Below are positions 15,858 through 24,793 of a DNA stretch of 59,654 nt, in pieces. Under the pieces are notes generated by a model. That model saw only the letters and a program-made list of their open reading frames with translations. It was not told the DNA's origin and searched no databases. The translations under genes and the position numbers were made by a program. Numbering within the stretch: the stretch's first letter is position 1; each line of letters begins with the position of its first letter. The DNA lies in the NCBI GenBank assembly GCA_934489945.1, contig CAKSSY010000004.1, forward strand, positions 1 through 59,654, in the 5' to 3' direction. The stretch is from an uncultured Eubacteriales bacterium. GTDB lineage: Bacteria > Bacillota > Clostridia > Oscillospirales > CAG-272.

Positions 15858-18224
15858 TTAAAATTCAACGTCAGCGGCGGAAAGTCCCGCAGCGGCAAAT
15901 GTTACCTTTCCTCCCGCAAGAGAAGCGTCGCGCCGCAGAATAACCTGTGCATATCCGGCAAAGAGCGGTCTCGCCATGGAAACAGCAGGTTCCAGACAGG
16001 AAGGATCTCCGTTTCCTGAGCCGAGCACGATAACGCCCGATTCCGGATGAAAGGCTACCCGGTTATCGGCGGTCGGAACAGTTTGTCCCTCACAATCGAC
16101 CGCCCGCAGTTTTACAATTGCATAGAGGAAACCGTCCTCATCGCCGCTCAAATGCTCCGGTTCCGCGACAAGAGCAACGGGAGCACCTGTGGTTTTGACC
16201 GCATCCCGAGCAACCGGCGCTCCGTTCCGATAACCAATCGCCGCAATTTCGCCCGGTTGAAAAGTTACGTCTTTCCATTCGGCGTGCAAATATTTTTCTA
16301 TTTTCCTTTTTCCCTGTGACACACCGTTTACAAATAATTCTGCCTCGTCGCATCTGTCGTCGGAAAACAAATAGACAGTGCGTTTTTCAGCTCCCGGCAC
16401 AAAATTCCAATGCGGACAAAGACAGAAGGTAGAAACATCCCGCCGCCAATTGGCACGATAATAGAAATAACCGTTTTTCGGGAAACCGCAAAGATCGAAA
16501 ATACCGAATTGGGAAGATACCGCCGGGAAATTGAACGGCGTCGGTTCTCCATAGTAATCAAAACCCGTCCATGCAAACATTCCCGAAACATAGTCTCGTT
16601 CAGCAGTCATTTTCCATGCCTTTTCCCCACTTTCAACCGTCGGAAGAAGTTCTTTGGCAAAGGGGGTAAGATGTCGGCGGTCACGATCGTCGCAAACCGC
16701 CCCTCTTGTGCCGCCGATTGAGCGGATCTCGGTACAGATAAAGGGCTTTTCGGGAAATTCCTCGTGTAGTTTGTCCCACGCAACCAGTCCGTAGTTCAGA
16801 CCAATCACGTCGACATTCTCCGACATCGGAGCTGTAATTTCCACATTTTCGAGAACTCTTTTCTGCTCCTTTGACCACAATAACATTGCCTCCGTGATCG
16901 GGCGATCGGGGTCAATCGCGTGTGCCATACGGCGCAGTGTCGAGGCAATGGGAGCGGCAAACTCCGAAAATTGTCTCGGTTCCTCATTTCCAATCGACCA
17001 CAGGACAATGGAAGGATGGTTCCGATCGCGCAGAATCATCCGCCGGAAATTTTCCTTATCCTCATCTCCGGTTGAGAGCAAACGATTCTCTTCCATGACC
17101 AATATGCCGAGACGGTCACAGGCATCCAGCAATTCCGGTGAGACGGGACTATGCGATGTACGGTAGGCATTACATCCCATGCTGCGTAGTTTTTTCAGTT
17201 TATAGTCGTGAATACCGTCAAATTCCGCAATGCCGATACCCGCGTGTCCCTGATGAACGCAGACACCGCGCAGTTTTGTTTGCACACCGTTGAGAAAAAA
17301 GCCATGATCCCGGTCAAACGCAATGGTCCGGAAACCGATTTTCGTCATGACGGTCGATCCGTTCGGCAAGGAGGCGGTAACAAGATAAAGATATGGATTT
17401 TCACAATCCCATAAGTGAATATCGGACAGAGAAAGCGCGGCGGTTGCGATTCCCCTTTCCATCGGCGGCACCGTAACGGTGGTATGAACTTCGGCAAGCG
17501 TGGTGCCGTCAAGTTCGGAAACGCAAAAATCGACAGTTTGTTCCGAACATTTTTCGGTATGGTTGACAACGGTAAGAGAGAAAGCAAGATCGGAAGTCTT
17601 TTTCTCCGCATTTACCGCGGAGCGGACATAAAGTCCGTTTTCGGTGATATGTACCGGCTCCTCAAGAATCAACCGGACATTGCGATAAATACCGCCACCT
17701 TGATACCACCACCCCTCGGTTTCGGTCGCATCGGTACGGACGGCAAGAACATTGTCTCCGTCCCGGCGGACAATGTCTGTCACATCAACCGTAAATCCCA
17801 TATAACCGTTCAGTTGTTTATGGCAAAGATACTGATTCAGATAGACGGCACTGTCCCGATAAATTCCTTCAAATCGGAGATAAACCCGCATTCCCACAGC
17901 CTCGGAAGGCAATGTGAAATGTTTTCGATACCATGCGACTCCGGACGGTAAAGAACCACGACTGGTATAGAGACTGTCAAGCGTGTCCATTTCGGCAATG
18001 TCGGCACGACTGTCGAATTTCTCGGAGGAACGGCAAAATTCGCCTGTTATCACATAATCGTGCGGCAAAACAACCTTTTCCCAGTTTGTGTCATCCAACT
18101 GCTCTGCGGCACCGTTGCGATACCAGCTTCCGCCTTTGGTAAAGCCGGTATCTGTTACAGACGAAACAATATCTCCCTTCCGGAACAACCAATTCCGATT
18201 GAACGGTAATATCATCGTTTTCAT
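15858..18224 (-). CDS. Beta-galactosidase-like glycoside hydrolase family 2 enzyme
   Basis: Retaining exo-glycosidase of 788 residues, intracellular (no signal peptide). Seen: sugar-binding domain (about 45-190; LPHDYVITGEF), immunoglobulin-like domain (about 200-300), TIM-barrel domain from about 300 with the acid/base in WSIGNEE (Glu414) and the likely nucleophile in ICTEIRS (Glu499), then extra C-terminal beta domains. The architecture fits GH2 beta-galactosidase, but beta-glucuronidase or other GH2 activity cannot be excluded. Start supported by AAAGGAG 8 bp upstream. It begins 23 bp after the lnt stop, so it probably shares a transcript with lnt and the rhamnosidase gene. Confidence 0.9.
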   Translation of the reverse strand: MKTMILPFNRNWLFRKGDIVSSVTDTGFTKGGSWYRNGAAEQLDDTNWEKVVLPHDYVITGEFCRSSEKFDSRADIAEMDTLDSLYTSRGSLPSGVAWYRKHFTLPSEAVGMRVYLRFEGIYRDSAVYLNQYLCHKQLNGYMGFTVDVTDIVRRDGDNVLAVRTDATETEGWWYQGGGIYRNVRLILEEPVHITENGLYVRSAVNAEKKTSDLAFSLTVVNHTEKCSEQTVDFCVSELDGTTLAEVHTTVTVPPMERGIATAALSLSDIHLWDCENPYLYLVTASLPNGSTVMTKIGFRTIAFDRDHGFFLNGVQTKLRGVCVHQGHAGIGIAEFDGIHDYKLKKLRSMGCNAYRTSHSPVSPELLDACDRLGILVMEENRLLSTGDEDKENFRRMILRDRNHPSIVLWSIGNEEPRQFSEFAAPIASTLRRMAHAIDPDRPITEAMLLWSKEQKRVLENVEITAPMSENVDVIGLNYGLVAWDKLHEEFPEKPFICTEIRSIGGTRGAVCDDRDRRHLTPFAKELLPTVESGEKAWKMTAERDYVSGMFAWTGFDYYGEPTPFNFPAVSSQFGIFDLCGFPKNGYFYYRANWRRDVSTFCLCPHWNFVPGAEKRTVYLFSDDRCDEAELFVNGVSQGKRKIEKYLHAEWKDVTFQPGEIAAIGYRNGAPVARDAVKTTGAPVALVAEPEHLSGDEDGFLYAIVKLRAVDCEGQTVPTADNRVAFHPESGVIVLGSGNGDPSCLEPAVSMARPLFAGYAQVILRRDASLAGGKVTFAAAGLSAADVEF

Positions 18225-18247
18225 CTCTCATTCTCCTTTTGTGTATC

Positions 18248-19837
18248 TCAATTCTTTTCAAGGGACGCCGACTTCTTTTTCCGTTTCGGAAGGTACACGG
18301 AGACCGAAACCGCAACTAAAAACATACCGCAAAGCAGTACGAAAAGATTTCCGATCCGGGAATATAAGGTCAAGGTGTTCCGCATATAAACGTCCTCACA
18401 AAGATACCACTCCCGCATTGCGCCGATCTCCGCAATGGTTTCTCCCGTGGGTGAAATCACAGCGGAAATTCCGGTATTGGCAGCTCTTACGAGCCAACGC
18501 CCGTTTTCCACAGCACGCAGAACCGATTGCGCCTCATGCATCGACAATGCCACCGAATCCGAAAACCATGAGTCGTTTGTAGAAACCACCAACAGCTCCG
18601 CACCGTCTGCAACACTCTTTCGCACCGTTTCCTCATAAATTGAGTCAAAGCAGATCACAGCTCCGATCCCACCGAATTCCGTCGGAATCACCGCAGAAGT
18701 CTTTCCGGGGGTCAGATCATCATTGGCGGCGTTAATCCACGCAAGCTGAGGAATCAGATTCTCAACAAGCGTCCGCATGGGAACAAATTCTCCGAACGGT
18801 ACAAGATGTTGTTTATAATACACCGTGTCGTCAAGGGAACCGTCGGGACGAAAGGTGAAAATTCCGTTATACTGATGTCCCTCCGCATCCCGGTCAAAGG
18901 CACCGACAAGCATATAGCACTCTCCGTCCGATGCCGTTTTGGAAACAAACTCCATCATGGACGGCATAGTTTTCAGATTATCGGGAATCGTCGTCTCCGA
19001 CCAAACCACAATCTGTGCACCGCGTTTGTTTGCCTGTTTGGTCAGTTGTTTGAGATCCTCAAGCGTTTCAATATAGCGATTGGTATCCCATTTTTCCTGC
19101 GAGGAAATATTGCCCTGAATTGCCGCAACTCTGACCGGCTCTCCCGTGTCACGGAAGGTCAACATCAGCACACTGCCCGCAAGCAGATTCGCCAGAAAAA
19201 GAGAAAGCGGAACCAAAAGCATCTTTTTCTGATGATGGTACAAGGCATAGGCAATGAAGAAATTGACCGCAACGATAAGAAAGGTAACAAAATAGGAGCC
19301 AAAAAGCGAGGAAGTCTGAAACAGGACCCGCATTTTTGTCTGCCCAAGTGCCAGACGCGACCATGGAACACCTGCCCATGTCAGTGACAAAATCCACTCA
19401 AAAACCGTCCAAAGTGCCGCGGCAAGAAGCGGCATAAGAATACGGCATTTCCGCACCGTCCTCCCGTCTGCCAAAACACGAAACAAAAGAAACACCAATA
19501 CACACGGCAATGCCTGCAAAGCCGTCAATCCAAGCCATGCCGCCGCAACAACGACAACCGCCGACCCGCGCGAAATTCCCAAAAATTCCATCGGATACAT
19601 ATAAAGAAACCAATGATAAAGCGCAAAATAATAAACGCCGAAAAACAAAAGCAGGTATAACCCTGTTTTGCGAACCGGCGTACCGCGCTCGGCAAAAGAA
19701 TAGCACACAAGCGCAAACGGAACAAGAGCCCCCCACTCCAGAATCCCGATGCGAGGAAACATAAGCGTAAGTGCAGTCAAAAGAGCACTTCCCACAAGAA
19801 GCGGCACTCTCATTCTTCTGATTGTATATTTCATCAT
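18248..19837 (-). CDS. lnt: Apolipoprotein N-acyltransferase
   Basis: Transfers a third acyl chain to the N-terminal cysteine of lipoproteins at the membrane. About 529 residues. Seen: a hydrophobic N-terminal half with about six or seven membrane segments (residues 1-225), then a nitrilase-like domain with the expected catalytic triad: Glu in VVWSETTIPD, Lys in YYKQHLVPFGEF and Cys in GAVICFDSIYE. A C-terminal membrane segment follows. Start taken at ATGATG (19835-19837), preceded by GAGGAAAG inside the end of the upstream gene; an upstream ATG (19853-19855) is the alternative and would overlap the rlu stop. Confidence 0.92.
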   Translation of the reverse strand: MMKYTIRRMRVPLLVGSALLTALTLMFPRIGILEWGALVPFALVCYSFAERGTPVRKTGLYLLLFFGVYYFALYHWFLYMYPMEFLGISRGSAVVVVAAAWLGLTALQALPCVLVFLLFRVLADGRTVRKCRILMPLLAAALWTVFEWILSLTWAGVPWSRLALGQTKMRVLFQTSSLFGSYFVTFLIVAVNFFIAYALYHHQKKMLLVPLSLFLANLLAGSVLMLTFRDTGEPVRVAAIQGNISSQEKWDTNRYIETLEDLKQLTKQANKRGAQIVVWSETTIPDNLKTMPSMMEFVSKTASDGECYMLVGAFDRDAEGHQYNGIFTFRPDGSLDDTVYYKQHLVPFGEFVPMRTLVENLIPQLAWINAANDDLTPGKTSAVIPTEFGGIGAVICFDSIYEETVRKSVADGAELLVVSTNDSWFSDSVALSMHEAQSVLRAVENGRWLVRAANTGISAVISPTGETIAEIGAMREWYLCEDVYMRNTLTLYSRIGNLFVLLCGMFLVAVSVSVYLPKRKKKSASLEKN

Positions 19838-19847
19838 CGCTCTTTCC

Positions 19848-20810
19848 TCAGACATCGAAATTTTTCAAAAACCAGATGTCGTCTCTGCTCAGTCTGACCT
19901 CTTTACCGCGCAGATATCCGAGAGGTCCTTCGTCTGTATCAAAATCAAAAATCAATTGATAGGCATACAGTGCCTGAAATTTATAACCGCGTTCTCTGTC
20001 ATTGCGATTTATCCCGTACTTTCCGTCCCCGACAAGCGGATGACCGATATGTGCCATATGTGCCCGGATCTGATGCGTTCGTCCGGTAACAAGCTCCACC
20101 TCAAGCAGACTTTCGTTTCCTTTTTCGGCAACGACACGATACTTGGTGATAATCTCCTTGCTGCCCGGCTTTTTCGTGTCAGTAACCTCTACCATATTGT
20201 TCCTGCTGTCCTTACGGAGATAACCGTGCAGAGTTGCCACTCTCTCCTTCATTCTGCCGTGCACTGCACAATAATAGAATTTCCGGATTTCGTCATTCCG
20301 GATTTTTTCGTTCATTTCGCGAAGAGCCACGGCATTTTTCGCCGCAATCACAATGCCGCCGGTATTGCGGTCAATGCGGTTACAGAGTGCGGGAGCAAAG
20401 GATTGCTCGTCGGCGGGACGGTACTCCCCTTTCTGACACAAATATGCCTTGATGTGCATAATGAGCGTGTTTTCCCCGCCATCGGTGTCCTCATGAACGA
20501 GAACACCTGGACGTTTATTGCACAAAATAATATTGTCGTCCTCGTAACAAATATCCAACTTCGGGCGTATCGTACCGAGTGCCGAAATATCCTTCTGAGG
20601 TTCGTCAAAGAACTCCTCCTTGATGAACAGACAGATCTCGTCCCCCTCAGCAAGCATCGTACCGGGTTCGGCACGCTTACGATTGAGTTTAATCTTTTTG
20701 GTGCGGATCTGTTTGTACATCATCGACATGGGAAGACCCTTCACCGCTTTGGTAAGAAACTTATCGAGTCGTTGTCCCGCATCGTTTTTTCCGATCGTGA
20801 TTATCCGCAT
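19848..20810 (-). CDS. RluA-family (RluC/RluD-like) pseudouridine synthase
   Basis: Isomerises uridine to pseudouridine in rRNA. 320 residues. Seen: an N-terminal S4-like RNA-binding domain (AGQRLDKFL..., residues about 11-75), then the catalytic domain with NRIDRNTGGIVIAAKN (catalytic Asp in the RLD-type motif), TRYRVV-like strand, VTGRTHQIRAHMAHIGHPLVGDGKYG, the family signature. The target position cannot be fixed from sequence alone. Start has AAGGAG 6 bp upstream. It lies 57 bp downstream of upp with a terminator between. Confidence 0.93.
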   Translation of the reverse strand: MRIITIGKNDAGQRLDKFLTKAVKGLPMSMMYKQIRTKKIKLNRKRAEPGTMLAEGDEICLFIKEEFFDEPQKDISALGTIRPKLDICYEDDNIILCNKRPGVLVHEDTDGGENTLIMHIKAYLCQKGEYRPADEQSFAPALCNRIDRNTGGIVIAAKNAVALREMNEKIRNDEIRKFYYCAVHGRMKERVATLHGYLRKDSRNNMVEVTDTKKPGSKEIITKYRVVAEKGNESLLEVELVTGRTHQIRAHMAHIGHPLVGDGKYGINRNDRERGYKFQALYAYQLIFDFDTDEGPLGYLRGKEVRLSRDDIWFLKNFDV

Positions 20811-20821
20811 TCTTCTCCTTC

Positions 20822-20850
20822 AAAAAACGGGAGAGTCACCACTCCCCCGT
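20822..20850 (-). terminator. Terminator after upp
   Basis: Minus strand ACGGGGGAGT/ACTCTCCCGT stem (20827-20850, one G-T pair) followed by T run (20822-20826). It lies between upp and the rlu gene, so downstream genes may depend on read-through. Confidence 0.75.
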
Positions 20851-20867
20851 CATTCTTCCTATCTGTT

Positions 20868-21497
20868 TTACAGGGTGCCGAAAATTCTGTCGCCCGCGTC
20901 ACCGAGACCCGGAATAATGTATGCGCGTTCGTTCAGTCTTTCGTCCAGAGCCGCCGTGTAGATGTCCACATCCGGATGCTCCGCCTGCACCTTCTTCACA
21001 CCCTCGGGAGCCGCCACAAGACACATGAAACGAATCGACTTGCAACCGCGTTTTTTGAGCATTGAGAGGGCATCGGCAGCGGAACCGCCTGTTGCAAGCA
21101 TCGGGTCGACAAGAATCACGATTCTGTCCTCAATATCGTGAGGGAGCTTGCAATAATATTCCACAGGCTTATGCGTCTCGGGATCGCGATACAAACCAAT
21201 ATGACCAACCTTGGCAACCGGCACAAGGCTCTGAAGTCCGTCTACCATACCGAGACCGGCACGCAGAATCGGCACGATTGCCAACTTTTTACCGGAAATC
21301 ATCTTGGCAGTCATTCTGGTAATGGGGGTGTCGATCGTAACGTCCTCAAGAGGAAGATCGCGTGTCAGTTCGTAGCCCATCAGCATAGCAATTTCGTTAA
21401 GAAGCTCGCGGAAATCCTTGGAACCGGTCTTTTTATTTCTCATAATAGAGAGTTTGTGGGTGATCAGTGGATGGTTAATAATGTGAAGCTCGCTCAT
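20868..21497 (-). CDS. upp: Uracil phosphoribosyltransferase
   Basis: Pyrimidine salvage: uracil plus PRPP to UMP, in the cytoplasm. 209 residues, the family's usual length. Seen: MSELHIINHPLITHKLSIMR at the N-terminus, ILRAGLGMVDG, the PRPP-binding loop VILVDPMLATGGSA, and the C-terminal IIPGLGDAGDRIFGT that forms the uracil site. GGAG site 8 bp upstream of the ATG and a strong promoter. Confidence 0.97.
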   Translation of the reverse strand: MSELHIINHPLITHKLSIMRNKKTGSKDFRELLNEIAMLMGYELTRDLPLEDVTIDTPITRMTAKMISGKKLAIVPILRAGLGMVDGLQSLVPVAKVGHIGLYRDPETHKPVEYYCKLPHDIEDRIVILVDPMLATGGSAADALSMLKKRGCKSIRFMCLVAAPEGVKKVQAEHPDVDIYTAALDERLNERAYIIPGLGDAGDRIFGTL

Positions 21498-21531
21498 GTT
21501 TCATTCTCCTCGTTCCTTCATAATTTGATTT

Positions 21532-21560
21532 ATTATACCCCTTTTTCCTCTGCTTTTCAA
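21532..21560 (-). promoter_or_regulatory. Sigma-A-type promoter of upp
   Basis: Minus strand TTGAAA (21555-21560), 17 bp, TATAAT (21532-21537), 35 bp upstream of the upp start. Confidence 0.75.
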
Positions 21561-21609
21561 GGGCTTTCCCGAATTTTTTTCAATTTCCTCTTTTTTTCAC
21601 GGAAAGCTG

Positions 21610-21638
21610 TTTACAGAAACGCATTTTCATGATAAAAT
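21610..21638 (+). promoter_or_regulatory. Sigma-A-type promoter of mtaB
   Basis: TTTACA (21610-21615), 17 bp, TAAAAT (21633-21638), TGA before the -10; 34 bp upstream of the mtaB ATG. Confidence 0.65.
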
Positions 21639-21672
21639 AGCGATATATATAGATGTATGGGGAAGATATTTT

Positions 21673-22989
21673 ATGACTGAAATGAAGCGGACCGTCGGTT
21701 TTTTCACCCTCGGCTGTAAGGTAAATCAATATGAATCCGAGGCAATCGGCGAACTTTTCGAGGCACGCGGCTATACTGTCCTGCCAAGTGAAGATGTCTG
21801 CGATGTTTATATTATCAACACCTGTACCGTCACTGCCGAAAGCGATCGGAAAGCCCGTCAGATTATACGGCGGGCAATCACAAGAAATCCGGATGCCTTT
21901 ATCCTTGTCACAGGCTGTCTGGCGCAGACCACACCGGAAAGTATTGCCCGCATTCCGGGGGTTGATTATGTCTGCGGAAACGCCGACAAGACCGGCATTG
22001 TGGATGCCGCCGACCGCCTGATGACGACAAAAGAAAAAAATTGTATGGCGGATGTTCGCGTTCTGCCGCTTGACGGAATGCCCTTTGAACCCATGAAAAT
22101 CCAAAAATTTGATCGCACCCGTGCCTACATCAAGATTGAGGACGGCTGTGAGTCGCATTGCACCTATTGTATTATTCCCGCGGCACGCGGCGCAATCCGT
22201 TCCAAGCCCCCCGCTGAGGTGCTTGCCGAGGTAAAAAGCCTGACCGAGGGCGGTTGCCGCGAAATTGTTCTTACGGGTATTGAAACCGCCTCCTACGGGA
22301 AAGACCTCGCCGGAGTAACGCTTGCCGACCTTCTTGAAGAGGTGGATCGTATCCCCGGCATCGGACGCATCCGTCTCGGTTCGCTGGATCCGTCCCTCAT
22401 GAAGCCGCCTTTCGTGGCACGTATTTCCCGCCTCTCCTCTCTCGCTCCCCACTTCCATCTTTCCATGCAGAGCGGAAGCGATGCGGTTTTGCGCCGTATG
22501 AAGCGGAAATATAACAGCACGATGGCACTCGAAAACATTCAGGAACTTCGCCGTGTCATTCCCAACCTCATGCTGACCACCGATATGATCGTCGGATTTC
22601 CCGGGGAGACGGAAGAAGACTTTGAACAAACGATGGAATTTGCCCGCCAAGCAGAGTTTCTCATGATTCACGTGTTTCCCTATTCGGGACGACGTGGCAC
22701 GCCCGCCGTTTCGATGAGCGGACAAATCTCCTCTGCTGTCAAGCACGAGCGTGCGTTGCGACTCTCAAACCTTGAGGCGGAAATCCGCCGTCGGATTCTT
22801 GAAAAGGAGATTGCCGGACAAACCGTTACTGACGTGCTGTTTGAAACCTACGAAAACGGCTATGCGTGCGGTCATACGGCAAATTTCATTGAAGTGCGCG
22901 TAAAAAGCGATCGCAACCGCCGCTCCGAGCTTTGTCCCGTCCGATTTCTTGAGACCGACGGAAATACGATAACTGCCGAATTGCTCTGA
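21673..22989 (+). CDS. mtaB: tRNA (N6-threonylcarbamoyladenosine-37 C2)-methylthiotransferase MtaB
   Basis: Radical SAM methylthiotransferase that converts t6A37 to ms2t6A in ANN-decoding tRNAs. 438 residues. Seen: the MTTase N-terminal domain with FFTLGCKVNQYESEA (the MtaB-type GCKVNQYE, versus other motifs in MiaB/RimO), INTCTVTAESDRKARQ and VTGCLAQ as cysteine ligands, the radical SAM triad CESHCTYCIIP, RLGSLDP, HLSMQSGSD, and a C-terminal TRAM domain. GGGGAAG site before the ATG. The PurL-like gene follows 19 bp downstream, likely cotranscribed. Confidence 0.95.
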   Translation: MTEMKRTVGFFTLGCKVNQYESEAIGELFEARGYTVLPSEDVCDVYIINTCTVTAESDRKARQIIRRAITRNPDAFILVTGCLAQTTPESIARIPGVDYVCGNADKTGIVDAADRLMTTKEKNCMADVRVLPLDGMPFEPMKIQKFDRTRAYIKIEDGCESHCTYCIIPAARGAIRSKPPAEVLAEVKSLTEGGCREIVLTGIETASYGKDLAGVTLADLLEEVDRIPGIGRIRLGSLDPSLMKPPFVARISRLSSLAPHFHLSMQSGSDAVLRRMKRKYNSTMALENIQELRRVIPNLMLTTDMIVGFPGETEEDFEQTMEFARQAEFLMIHVFPYSGRRGTPAVSMSGQISSAVKHERALRLSNLEAEIRRRILEKEIAGQTVTDVLFETYENGYACGHTANFIEVRVKSDRNRRSELCPVRFLETDGNTITAELL

Positions 22990-23008
22990 TTGCAAAAGGA
23001 GTATGAAT

Positions 23009-24724
23009 ATGATAACCGATCCCGAAAAAAAGGTCAATCCCGTTGTGAAATTCCCGTTTCTCAGCCGCCCCTCCCTGAAAGAATTTGCAAAACAATATAC
23101 TCCGGACATGGGAATAACCGAACTGCAATACTGTCAGCGGTTTTATCTGCGTGAAGCCAAGCGCGATCCTTCCCTGGCGGAACTCTCCTTTCTGAACAAC
23201 ATTGTCGCTTGCCATGCCTCTAAGCCGGAGGCGATTCTGATTTCGGAGCTGTCAACCAACGACCGCTTTATTGTCGATACCTTCTCCGATCTGACCGAAA
23301 AGCGTGCCATGCTGGAACCGGACTATCATATGCCGTGTTCGCTCGCCGGGATTCCCGATGTTGCGCGGGACTATCTCTCCGCCAAACGGCAAAACACGAA
23401 AACCACCCCGCTTTCCTTCTCCTGCCGGAAACATCATCTTTTGGAACTTACTGCGGCGAAAACCCGTACGACTTTATTATATCAAAATGCCGATGAGGGT
23501 TTGTCGGCAGGTGAAAAACGACACTCTGTCCGAATAAACCACGAACCACTGATGCCGGGGGATCGGATTTATGCTATCCTGAACAGTACCGATCCGACCG
23601 AAAACGCCGAAGAAAAACTGATTGCTTTTGCCTCATCTCTTTCTGTGATGACGGATGTCAAACAATGTCTCCTGATTGGTTCGGAAGGGTTGCTGTTTCC
23701 ACTCATCGACCTCGGACACGGATTCTCCTTGGACCTGTCACGGATATACGGTGAAAACGCCGATACCAAAAAACTTCTTGATGCTGATTTCGGACTGATT
23801 CTGATTGCCCGTGCCTCCGCTTCGGCAGACACTCTGATCGATGCGTTGGATGCCGGACTCCGTCCGCACCTTGCAGGACAGCTTCTTGCCGACGGACAGG
23901 TTTCCATCCGAAAAGATGACCGTGAAAATTATACCTTTTCGATTTCCTTTTTTCGTTCGCTCTTTCTCTCACGTGCATATCGCGCCGAGGTAAAAACACA
24001 TAACGTCACTGACAGTACCGTCACCCTTTGTCCGATCTCCTCCGTCGTCGGGAAGGAACCGATTTTCGTTTGCCGTGCCAAAGGAATCGGAGAAAGCCCT
24101 TATCACACGGTTCTTTCCGCCGCGGTTTCCGCAATTGCAGCCTGTGTGGCACACGGCGGTCGCCTCGATAAAATACGCATCGCCGAAACCCTTCGTCTTT
24201 CGCTCGCCGACACCTCCGCCGTGAACCTCGGCGACCTTGTCGCGTCCCTGCTCGGGCTCTACCGCGCCGTTGAGGAATTTGAGTTGACCGATGTCTGTAC
24301 CGATCTGCGAACCGTGCAGGAACCGGAACTTCCCGTTACCTTGTACGCCATCATTTCAGAGCCTCCGTGTCCGACACCCGATCACGTTTGTACCAATAAT
24401 TCCGGGATCTTCCTGCTGGAACCGACGTATACTGCCGACGGACTGCCCGATTTTGAAGACATGAAAAAAATGTTCTCCTATGTCGGAAAACTGAGACAGG
24501 ACGGAATCCTCCTCTCAGCTCGTGCCGTAACGGGAGATGTAATCTCCGCATTGGAAGCGATGGATCGGGAAGAACTTGTCGAATATCTGCGACACGAGCC
24601 GATCACGGCAAAACCGGGAAGTATTCTGGTTGAAGCGCGTGAAAATATTCAAGGAAAACAGGTCGCCGTAACCTGTCGCCCGGCTCCGCTTTGCAATGCC
24701 GAAAAAAGAGAAGATAACGCTTGA
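23009..24724 (+). CDS. Degenerate PurL-like (FGAM synthase-related) protein, probably non-catalytic
   Basis: 571 residues, no exact family name known to me. Seen: GITELQYCQRFYLREAKRDPSLAEL (about 36-60) matches the PurL linker (LSLxExxAIQxYF...RDPTDVEL), but the following catalytic WSEHCxHK is replaced by NNIVACHASK. Around 230-295 LIDLGHGFSLDLSRIYG and ADFGLILIARASA resemble the C-lobe of an AIR synthase domain; around 365-440 PYHTVLSAAVSAIAACVAHGGRLDKI resembles the second PurL half. The GKDSM loop and the glutaminase domain of large PurL are absent. I infer a PurL-derived paralogue that lost catalysis; it could be regulatory. Start at the second ATG, 7 bp after AAAGGAG. It lies between mtaB and tyrS. 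Confidence 0.6.
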   Translation: MITDPEKKVNPVVKFPFLSRPSLKEFAKQYTPDMGITELQYCQRFYLREAKRDPSLAELSFLNNIVACHASKPEAILISELSTNDRFIVDTFSDLTEKRAMLEPDYHMPCSLAGIPDVARDYLSAKRQNTKTTPLSFSCRKHHLLELTAAKTRTTLLYQNADEGLSAGEKRHSVRINHEPLMPGDRIYAILNSTDPTENAEEKLIAFASSLSVMTDVKQCLLIGSEGLLFPLIDLGHGFSLDLSRIYGENADTKKLLDADFGLILIARASASADTLIDALDAGLRPHLAGQLLADGQVSIRKDDRENYTFSISFFRSLFLSRAYRAEVKTHNVTDSTVTLCPISSVVGKEPIFVCRAKGIGESPYHTVLSAAVSAIAACVAHGGRLDKIRIAETLRLSLADTSAVNLGDLVASLLGLYRAVEEFELTDVCTDLRTVQEPELPVTLYAIISEPPCPTPDHVCTNNSGIFLLEPTYTADGLPDFEDMKKMFSYVGKLRQDGILLSARAVTGDVISALEAMDREELVEYLRHEPITAKPGSILVEARENIQGKQVAVTCRPAPLCNAEKREDNA

Positions 24725-24749
24725 CAAGCATTCGGATTTGTTATATAAT
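24721..24749 (+). promoter_or_regulatory. Sigma-A-type promoter of tyrS
   Basis: TTGACA (24721-24726), 17 bp, TATAAT (24744-24749). The -35 overlaps the stop codon of the PurL-like gene. The leader is only about 40 nt, so there is no room for a T-box. Confidence 0.8.
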
Positions 24750-24793
24750 AGATTGATTTTTACTGAAAATATGCCATGAAAGGACATTGTAAC

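Noticed and set aside
24725..24793. T-box riboswitch before tyrS
   Set aside because: The promoter leaves only about 40 nt of leader, too short, and no T-box sequence is present.
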